A stretch of 64,000 nucleotides of DNA, from assembly GCA_018389105.1 (NCBI GenBank), contig JACATO010000318.1:1530501-1594500 (forward strand). The letters run 5' to 3'. This document shows, piece after piece, positions 14,801 to 26,200 of the stretch. The notes beneath the pieces were generated by a model. The model was given only the letters and a program-made list of their open reading frames with translations. It was not told the origin of the DNA and did no database searches. The stretch is from Nautilus pompilius (lineage: Eukaryota > Mollusca > Cephalopoda > Nautilida > Nautilidae). The position numbers and the translations under genes were made by a program. Within the stretch, counting starts at the first letter, position 1. The number at the start of each line of letters is the position of its first letter.

Positions 14801-17197
14801 ACTTGAGAATCTTAAAAAGAATAAACACATTCAGAAAAACCACTTCAAACATTAGACAAACATTTTGTAGTTGTGTAAATGTAGTGTTGGTTATCAGCAA
14901 TGTAAATTACCACATCCTTGAAAGTATCCCACTTAGGTAATAGTCAGAAATAAAAGGGCAGCCACCTTTTAAAAGAATTAGTAGTTTTAACAAACTAGTA
15001 AAAAACTAAAACCACTTTGTCAAAAAATGTAAAATTAAAAAATTTATAATATATGCAGTTTACAAGCTTTGGTAATTCAGTATAAGTAGCAATATTTGCT
15101 AACAAAAATAAACTTTTACTTTCTTGATAAATGATAAAAAAATTATACACACTTTCATGCACTTGAATTCAGCACTTATAATTAATTAATATAATTTCTG
15201 GCATAAGAATGACATTTTTCATTGTGGTTTTCTAAGTACACTATACTAATAATTGTTGCTACCCCATAATATTCTTGCTACTAAACATCTATTTAGTTAT
15301 ATTTCTAGTATTTCACAAGAAAAAGACAAAAAGAAATTGCTATGGTAGTCCAATAAGTGTTTGATTAATGCCATTCATAGTTTTCATGCATGAAATGATA
15401 CAAATGAGTATTAAAGATAATTAGCTCCTGATGTATATTTTTTACAATTTAACTCAATATTGATATGCTATATGAAATATAAAAATAATAATGCAAAGGA
15501 TAAAATAATTAGTTAATACTATTGACACACAAGAGCAAATTTACATCCAAATCTCATGAGAACCCATTGTTGAAATTATAGTCCTAAGCTCAGATTTTTC
15601 TTGCAATGAAACTTCCTTAGTAGTAAATTAAAATTGAAGCAAATTAACTCACCTCAAATAAAAATGTGTTATTGAGTAAAATACTAATACTACTATTTCA
15701 TTTAAATTTCATTATATCCACATATATAATGTAAAAAATTTCTATAGCTATTAGTGCTCAAGACAAAACTGCATGATCACATTAACACTCAGAAATAGTC
15801 TCACATAGGAAAGATCTTAAAATAAGTTTTAATCAGAAATTTAAAAAGTTGGAATATACAAAATAAATTTTTTTAAATAAAGTAATTTATGTTGATAACT
15901 ATCAGGAATAATCTAAAATGGGCATTAATGGGAACTATTTTATAATTGAATTATAGTCACCTAAAATTTGATTTTGTCAAATTTCATTACTGTTTCTTCC
16001 AATTTATACAATGCTGTGCTAAATCAAAAAGACTACAAAAATAAAAAAAGAGAAACAGCCACATATTAAGATTTATTAATTTGAAAATACTCAAAATACC
16101 TAAAAGGACAAAGTTGGACAATGACATTCCAGTATACACCACTATAAGATGACTGCCAAGTGATGGCTTATGGTGTTTAAGACTGGATTATTGGTATGGT
16201 ATGCAGGTAAAGATATTCCCATAAGATCATTATTGAGATATGATATTTGTCTTTTATTCAATTGTTACTCAGTGCTATTAGTCAAGTATCACTGAAATTA
16301 ATATTAATAATCTACTGTATAAAAATTAGGTACACATGAAAAATTAATATCTGAAATCATTTAGATTTATTATTTTTTTTTACATATTTTGTGTAAATCA
16401 GAAAATAAAAGTGACTAAAGATAAAAGTATTACTTTCTTATTACTTTTTATTTAAGATATTTTTTCAAATTTAATTCCTAAAAATTTTCAATTTATACAC
16501 AACTGAAAAATACCTATTCTCTCTCTCTCTCTCTCTCAACCACACACACACACACAATATTAGTATGGCTGTAACACGATCTTGGGTGAATATAAGTTCA
16601 GTTCTCATCCTTGACCTTCATTATACAAATCTAGGAGTTATTTATACTGGCAACCAGATAATCAATAAACCTAGATTCATAATAAATTAACACAGTTCTC
16701 CAAAGTTAATCTACATAAAAAATACACACACACAAAAAAAATGTTGCATAAAAATGCTTTTATCTGTATGTAAATTCAATTAAAATATTTGACAAAAGAA
16801 AGCAAATAAGAATATTATCAAAATAATGAGTTCCTGAACTATATTAGAGAAATTGTTGTGTAACCTAAATCATAAGCCATATGGCACACAGCCAGTATTA
16901 AGGTCACAACCACCACCCACCCCTATTTATTCATCTAAGTCTTTCTGACATTCCACATTATCTTAAATGATCAATATACAGATGCCTCTTCTTAATACTG
17001 ACTAGTTGCTATAGAAACCTGACTTCCACTGACCTTTATAACAGTTACCACTGTAAAGCATCTAATTTTAGATGTCTAAGAAATTAATTTCTATTAAAAT
17101 TAAAAATCCACCCCATGAATCTGTATATGTAACTTTCTAGTTTAAGAGAGAATGTGATGTTTGCTTGCTTGATTACACTGAATAGCCAGTTTTTGTT

Positions 17198-17230
<33 letters not shown>

Positions 17231-20200
17231 TCAATCAAGAAAATAAACAGCAATGTGTTTGGATCAGGCTGGACTGGTTTATAAATAAGCATCCTTCACC
17301 TTCAGACTGCCAGTCTACAAACACTTTCTGCATGCTAAGTGCTTCTGACCCCAATCTGTATTCTGACCTGTACCAACCAAAACAAGGACTGAGCTGAGGT
17401 ATCCTAGGAGACAGGAAGTAGCAGCAAACCTAAACACCATAGGCTAACTTTGAAGAGAAGCCAAGTGCTTCTAACTACAATTAAATTTTTTTTTTCTCTT
17501 GGAAAACCAGTCAAGTGATCAATGACTCCCTAGAAAATGCACCAAATAGCACAGAGCTGACCTTGTAAAAAATTTTAGAAGCAATAAATGTTGGAAAACT
17601 AACATCCAAAACAATACTGGCACTAGCAATTACCTTTAAAATTTTATAAGCAATTATTATTAAATATGTTAAAATCAAACTTATAAAATTCATCTAATTG
17701 TGCTACTATTAACTTTTTTAAAAAGTATTACTGTGGGTAAAATCAGCAGATTTAAATCTCTTCTAAATTAAAAAAAAAAAAAAACATTAAAATAACAAAA
17801 CTACTTATCAAGCTTTATGAATAAACTTCCAAAAATCTTTATTAAACTACAAAATAACAATTTGTATAAAGTCATGTCACATTAAATTATCATTATTATT
17901 GTATATGCTCATAATAGATTATTAAGTACACCCTACCAAAAAAACAACTTTACATGTGACTTGAAATAAGTTAAACACCATGATATTTTCCTTTATATCA
18001 ATCAAACAAAGCAGCAGCAATAAAGCATTTTCACAGTTAAGTGGAGGCATGTTTAAGCCCAAATTGTATGGCTCACACCCCTCAAACAGACCATGTTTTT
18101 TTCTTTAGAAAAATAATATGAAACATACATGCATTAAGCAGTATAAATTAAAAGTGTTGCATGTCCAAAACTGACTGGCATGAAGATACTACATAGAAAT
18201 GCAGAGATAAACATTGATAAAATGTTCTGTAAACAGGACAATTATGATATGCACCACAATCCCTTTGCCAATGACCTGAAGAACCTCAGGAAAATCAACA
18301 AGGTGACAACCAGAACAGTATGCAGGAAACTGAATGACCTTGGATGCCAATACTGATCACCTTGGAAAATGTCCAAGGTTGTCAGAATAGTATAAGGAAA
18401 CTAGACTTTATTGAGCCAATCAATGTTTTGTAAAATCTGAGGACATGGAGAAAGGTACACTGGGCTGATAAAAATCAGTTTCCTTTGCATTATGTCAATT
18501 TTTGAATGAGAGTTTGGCAACAAAAGGAACAAGCTTATAGTCAAGAAATATTGCTGGGAATGTTGCTTGTGGTAGCAGATCTGTCATGATATAGGAATAT
18601 GCATCTTATGGCCAAGCTTGATCTTATTATTGTGCCTTGAATCCTAAATGCCAACAGGTATCATAAAAACATTTTAAAGCCTGTCACTACTTATCATTTT
18701 TGCAGTTATCTGCTTGCTAAAATAATATTTATAAATAAAAAAGCCATAGCTCATTATGCAGCTGTAGTGATGCAATATATCCAGAGCAATGAGAGAGCAT
18801 CCTTTCTTGTCTTTTATAAGCCCAGGTTTCAATTCAATAGAGTATTTTTGGGATCAAAATAGGTATAATAAGAGAAGGAATTAAGTTTAGAATATCAATG
18901 AACCGACCCAGGTATTGCATGAGTGGAGAAGGATACCACAGATATATATATGCACACACTAATGTCTTAAGCAGCATGTGAAAAAATCATAAGCTAAGGT
19001 GTTGGGGATTAATTTATAATGATGTTAAATAGATAATGATCAATTTTCCAGGACATTAAGTGACATATTCATTGTGAAATACTTATGATGCATCTAATAC
19101 AATACACTTTACAACAACAGTTTTTTAAACTATTTTTTCAATGTCATTTTACAAAGTGCTGCATAATACCAAAATAAACAAATGTCATCATTTAATCTTC
19201 CTTCCCAAAATCAGTATTTTGCTGCATTAGGTCACTTTTTAGTCAGAAATGCAATTTACACTATATAGTAGTTCTGCAAGAATTTTATTTATGAAAAATT
19301 TAGCAATGCATAGCTTACATTGAGAGGGTGTGTGTGTGAGTGTGTGTAGGGTAATATTATACTATTATTTTCAGGAAGCTCTTGCATTACAAATAATAGT
19401 AAATAACTTTTATAATGTGTTGTTTAACGGACAATAAAAATTATCTGGCCAGAATGTATATTTCCTTTTTTTTTTTATTATTTAGTAAACATATCAGAAC
19501 ACTATCAAGGTAATTTGAAAATGCAATTCCCCTTACTTAAGTTCAGCAAATATTTGATAAAATAACTAACAAAAAAATTCATTTTAAACAGTTACCAGAA
19601 AAATATGCATAAAACAAAATGTTTCTTCTTGATATCTAAAGCACTACACAAGCTAATTCAGTTACAAATTCTTTCATCTCATTAAAATTTTTGTATTATA
19701 AATTGGAAACCTTTTGCTTCTTTTCCATGTTTAGTAGTTCTTAACTGTGCTGTCTTTTTGAAGTATTCTGAGGTATTTTAATATATTTTATTAATGGCCA
19801 TAAAGTATAATAAAATCACCCTCTAAACAGCATAAAACTGTTAAATACATAATTTCAATTCAAAATAATAACTCTCTTCATTCAATAAATATACTTTTTC
19901 CAAAAATCAGAAAAATCCAAATTATTATTTGGAATTCATTTTATTCTCAACCTAGCATGACAAAATAACAAATATCATATTTTTGTAATCAGTTCATATT
20001 TAACTTTTAAGCTCTATCTATGGCAACATAAAACATTTTTTTTTGATTATTGAAAATTAAATGTTTAAAATATATGTTTTGTCCATTTGTAAATTAAGAG
20101 AAAAATTATTTTAAAAATGTTTGTTGTAAACATGAGACTCACATTCAATTCATTTTGTTTCAGAATGAAAATCAGATGTGGAGCTTTATCATGAGCCACA

Positions 20201-23200
20201 TTGCAAACAAGCTATGCTAACTCATACTGTCTAACTGTAAATTATGTTTGGGTATTGTATAGCTGCAGGACACAAACAAATTGAAAAGTAGTCACATTCT
20301 TTTATAAGGTTCCTGAAATTAAGTTTCAAATATAAATCTGCAACCACAGTGATAGATTTTTCCTTTTACTCCAGAGAGAAACAATATAAAAATTAATATA
20401 GATATCAATAAGCTAGAATTCATCTGATTCAGAGCAAAAATTTTAAAAGTAAAAAAAAATTTTTATTCTGCTGATAAAATAGGCTTATATTATTATGCCT
20501 CAATATTACTCATATATATTGGTTTTCTTTTTTCAAATTAAAATGAATGAATTGGTTTTTCATATTTCATCTTTCAATAAAGCCAGCTATTGGATTGTTA
20601 AAATAATTTGATTCTTCCAAAATACTTGGCATACTAACAGTGATTACCACTTCTAAATAAAGGTTTCACTAAAATGTCACATTTTGAATTAGAAAGCAGC
20701 ATTCTGATCTGGTATTTTGGAAAAATGCTGCTTATGAGGATAGTTTAGTTTATGCTGATTACTGACATTTCATTAAAATTTACTAAATATATATAATTAA
20801 TATATGTATTGAGATAATTATATCTTTCATATTATATTTTATTTTGTTTTTCTTTAAATTAAAAGCATAAAATTGAACGTGTCATATTTGATCAAAGCAT
20901 CCATAATCTCAACAAACTTCTGGATATAAAATAATTTACTTTGCCTAAATTGAAATTTGTCTTATTCTTATACACTAGTAGTTAAAAAAAAAAAAAAAAC
21001 TGTCCAGAACATGCAAACTATATCAGGCATATAATACTGTTCAAACTTCATTAAACATTTTCCAAATGCATTCTCTGTTTGATGTTTTGTATGTAACATT
21101 AAATCTATGGAATACTAATAGTGAATAATTTAGCTACTGCAATTTATATAGTTATCTATGAGAGAATTTTGACTGCAAGTATTCTAAAATCATATAGATT
21201 CTAACTAAAATTTTAAATGATAAGCAATCTTTTTCAAAAATGAGATATGTAAATCATGTGTAAAGAAATTTAACCTAAAAGAATGTCATCACTTCATAAT
21301 TAAAATAAATAATGAAAGAACTTCAAGCATTAAAAATGAAGGTTTTTGAAGCAAAGGTCTTAATGTGTGCACTGGGAGGCATAATTTTGGGCACAGAAAA
21401 TGTAACATTTCTCATACAAAATAGTTAGTTCATACAGTTACACATGTCAGAAGGATATCTATCCGTAGGTAGATTTTCTTTATGCTTGATCTAGCAGTGT
21501 ATGTTTAGGCTTAAAAAATTCTCTGATTAGTCCTCTAAATACTAGAACAAGAGACACAAATATGTTTATTTCAAAACTGGGATGTACATTGCTACACGTA
21601 GTTACCAGAAGTGCTTACCATTTTTCAAGCAAAAAAAGGAAAGAAGGGTTATGAAATGTAATTTTTGTGCATCTGTAATTAATTTAATCCCATAATCAAG
21701 GGATTCATATTCAAATCAATCAATTGTTTGCATATTTCTTTTCAAAAACTATAGAAAAAAAGGTCAAACTGGTTTTCTGAAAGACAGGAGAGTTAAAAAA
21801 AAAAAAAAAGGTATCTTTTCTAAAACTTGAAATTTCCAAAGAAAATCCTGATAGCAGTAAGAGACAACTCCTAGTATAATGGAAATGCCATGAAAAAGTA
21901 ACTAAGATTAATCTTAATATTTTCACCTTTAATTTCAAATATGCTGTAATTTAGACCTTATTTAATATTTGGCCATTTCAGCATATGGAATTTTCTTAGT
22001 CTTGAAGTTGTCAAAAAGACAGATCAGAATGCTCACTTTTCACTTGCACAAACATTATTGGCTAATTAATATTTTATTTTGAATTTTAAGATTTAGAATA
22101 GAAAACAAAAATATCTTGTATTCTGCAAATGCAAACAATAAAAAGTGCCCTAGAAAAATAATTATTATTTTAATGGCCAGATTAAAATAAGTCAGTTGTA
22201 CATCATTTTACAGAAAAAGTTTGATGTAAAAGTGAACACCAATTTTAAACCAGACATTTTTAATGTTGTACCTAATATTTTGAAACTAAATGGAAAAATG
22301 TACAAAGATCTCCTTAATCTTTGCCAGACGTAAAAAAGAGAAAATGCACAGAATGGTTTTGAGGCTACCACTTCCACTGAAAAAACAAACAAACAAACTT
22401 CTCCATTACATCAAATTTTTAAAAACACAAACTTTAAATAAATTTTCAAAATCCATTACTAGAAATAGATGTTAGTATATATGCTATGAGGAGGTTATTC
22501 AAGAACTTAATTAGTACAGAAATAAACAGTTACAATAGGAGAATTATATAGTCAAAACACTTTCTCCATATCATGGTAGTATTTTTCTATTAAAAATACA
22601 ACCAACCTTAATTTTAAAAATTTTACTCATTAAGTATTAATAACATCTAGACTTTTCAAAGATGAAGTTACAGTAGTATGCTATATTTAATGTAATATGT
22701 ATAAAACATTGTCACTGTCAATAAAATCATCATTAGAAATACATTACATTATTTAAAAATATATTCAATAAAATAAATGCTACCTTAAGAATAAATTGCA
22801 GGTTGAAGTACAAATTTTACTATACTGAAAACATTTTTTGCAAATATAATACTACCAGCAGTGTTTGGGTACTACCAAAGTCAAGAGATATGACTGATAA
22901 AAGGAATATGCTTTTTTTTTCATAATTCATAACTTGCCTGATTCTCTCTCTCTCTCTCTCCGCGCGCGTGTGTGCGCGTGTGCGCGTGAGAGGGAGAGAG
23001 AAAGGAAAGAATATCCTTTTCTGGTTGGTTGCTCGCTGCTGTAGCCTTAAGCTATGTAGTGACCTACCATAATGAAAAACAAAATCTGTACCATAATACC
23101 AAAAAAAAAAAAAAAAAAAAAAAAAAAACCATTACATGCTGTAATATGTCAGATCAGGTTTCCTTTCAGGATGAATATGGTCAACAAAAAAGCATACATT

Positions 23201-26200
23201 CTTAATAATTTGTATTTTGAAAACTGAGGGAAAAAAAAAAAACATTCCCTAAAAAAAATTAACATGTAGTTTAAAAAAAAAAAAAAGAAAAGAAAAAAAA
23301 GTATTTTATGTTGTCTTGAATCTTTAATGAAGCCAGAAATGTTAGTTAACATCAAGTATTGTTACACTTATTTCCTTCATGGATAATTTTTTTTTAAAAA
23401 GTAATCACCTTAGTTATCTTGTGGATGATTCCCAATTAACAGAACTTCATTTAAGAACTGTACTGCAATAAATTGAAGTCAAATTAAAATACAGAAAATA
23501 AAGTGCTATACTGTTTCAAAACCATGATGCACTTCTCAGTATACAGAAACATTAATTAAATTGTTCACCATACATTCATGCTAAAGACAGTAATCAAAGC
23601 ATGAAGTTGGCAGCAATTAAATAGCATTGTAGCAAATAGGTGTAAGATAGAAATAGCAAAATGTTACTTTCCAACATGAAAGATGAACTTTATCTTTAAT
23701 ATTCTTAATAGGTAATAACTTATTCTCAATTATTAAATTCATTTAGTTTGACAATCCTAACAAATAAATATACTTTATCAAAACTAAAATGCCAAAAAAA
23801 AATTTTTAGTAAACTTTATAAAGTCAAGTGATGTGAAATGATTTTAAAGCTAATTTCAGAATATTTATAATGATACATGTAATTTTGATGAAAAAAACAG
23901 TAAAAATGATTCACAGTACCTAGATGTCATTTTACTTGGACATCAGCATTCTTAATGGCAGCAATGTCAATGTGTGGTTAATATCTTTGGTAGAAAAGCT
24001 AAGGCTCAAAATCATTGTTTTTATTGGCACTCTTTAAAATTTGAGATCAAATCTATATTAATAATACATTATATCGTAAGATGAGTACAAAAAGTATTTT
24101 ACTTACATTCATTTTTGCAAATAAATCATCACTAAATAAATAATTCTCAATTCTCATTATTTATTTAAATTACTATATCTTATAAACAAAAAACATTCCA
24201 AAGTTAGAAATAAGATACACCATATTCAAATATATCTAAAGCTTTATTTAATATTTCCTAGACAGTATCAAGAGTTTGTGAAGACTTATAAAAAAAATTA
24301 TTTAGTTATTTAATTTTAAAATTCTGATGAGATAGGTGTTAATGCAGCCAAACATTAAGAGTGAAACAGAGATTTTCATCTAGATAAAAAAATCCTATAA
24401 AGTGATCAGAATAGACATGACTATGATTTTTAATAAAAATGATTGCTCATTAATGTCCAAACCAAAATTTTTCACTTATAAAAGCTAATGCTTGCTTCTT
24501 TTTTTACACATTATATTTAATATTCTTTCCATACAATAAACAGTTCAAATTTTTCTTTCATTTTCATTTTGTAAAATTATGTCCTTGGTAGTTTACACTG
24601 TATCAATCAGTAACAAAGACATAATTTCATCATGCCACACACAAGTAGTTAACTGGGCAACAGCAGCAATCCATATTTCATTCATGGACACTCCATATAT
24701 TGGCAAATTGAACTATAGAAAAATAAATGTAATCATATATGTTTCTAAAGTTGTATATTCTTGTATTTATAGATCTCTCTCTTTAATAGTCAAAGTGGAA
24801 TAGTTATGAGCAATTTTCTCTCCTACTACTACTATTCTTTATTTCCTTATTTTATCAGATATATAGCTTTTGGGAAAAAGAGGTAGAGATAACTATTTTT
24901 GTTCTACTTAAAAGCTAATAAGTTTTCTAAAAGAGAAAATCTGTCAATGTGTGGTTCTATTTGAAAGAAACTTTCAGACAATATCCCCTAATATCCTTGG
25001 AAGTAAATATGTTTTTAAACATGATCTAAAACTGAACACATCAAGAATTGGCGAGGTTCATTTAGTGAAATAGTCCAGAAGATCACCCAGCAGCATTATA
25101 CAAAAACTGTATAGTGATAGGTAGTAAGTTACCAATAGAAGTATATAGTAGGAAGCTATTTTATAACTTAGATTTATTAATTTTTGTTAATATATAAATT
25201 ATTAATAATTTGTTAATCTTTAGGTAAAAGACTAAAATGTAAATAATATACATGTTTTCTTTTAATTAGATTTACATATGAAAAAATGTTTACAGTGAGT
25301 GTCTCTCTGTCCATGCAATCCTTACAAACGTGTTTATATTTCATACATAAAATGGTTAGGTGAAAATATATTTTGAGTCTAACATGCCCATTTGAAAGTC
25401 AATATGAAATCAGTACTGAATGACTGTTGACACTGTTGGTTCAACAATTCCTATGAATTGGCCAACTGAGCAGCAGGGAGGTTTTATTTATTTAAGTAAA
25501 TAAAATTAAAGTAGCCACACTAACAATTTATTGTTTAAAATGAGAGGTTTCTATTCCACTTCTGACCACTCCCATTACTTTTCTCAAGTCAAACTGCCCA
25601 GGTAAATACACAGATTTTTGTTTTTTAAATGCCCATTAAACCTGCTTTTCTTTAAAACATTTGGTTTGCGGCAGAAGATTCTTTGTAAACTTCCACGAAA
25701 TCGAATAACTTCTGCAAACGGAAGAGAAGCCGTGAGGTCCGTGTTTAGTAACTTTAGGATGATCTTTTTAAACAGGAAGACATGGTGTAAAAAAAAAACA
25801 ACAACAACAACAACCGAGCTCTCGCTAACTTTGTATTAGTCAGCAAAAGAGGGGGTGGGGGTGGTATTTTTTTCTCTCTCCCATAGTTGTGGTCTCGCAT
25901 TCCCTTTAAAAGACATAAAAAAATTATACCGGTATTACCCAGAGCTGGGAATATCTCAAGAACCTATATGAGCAGGAATCATTTAGCGCAGCAGTAACGG
26001 CTCTCTCTCTGCCTGATCCGATGTACAAACCGACCCAACACATCCATGGAGGGAGGGGAGACCCGCAGTGCACTTCTCGTTAGCCGCCTCGGGGACGAAA
26101 CAGTCCATCGACGGTTCTCGAACTAAGGCGCCGGGTGAGGTTAGCTGGGGGGGGGGAGAGGAGAGGGGAATGGCCGTGGATGCGTGTAGACGACGACGTG

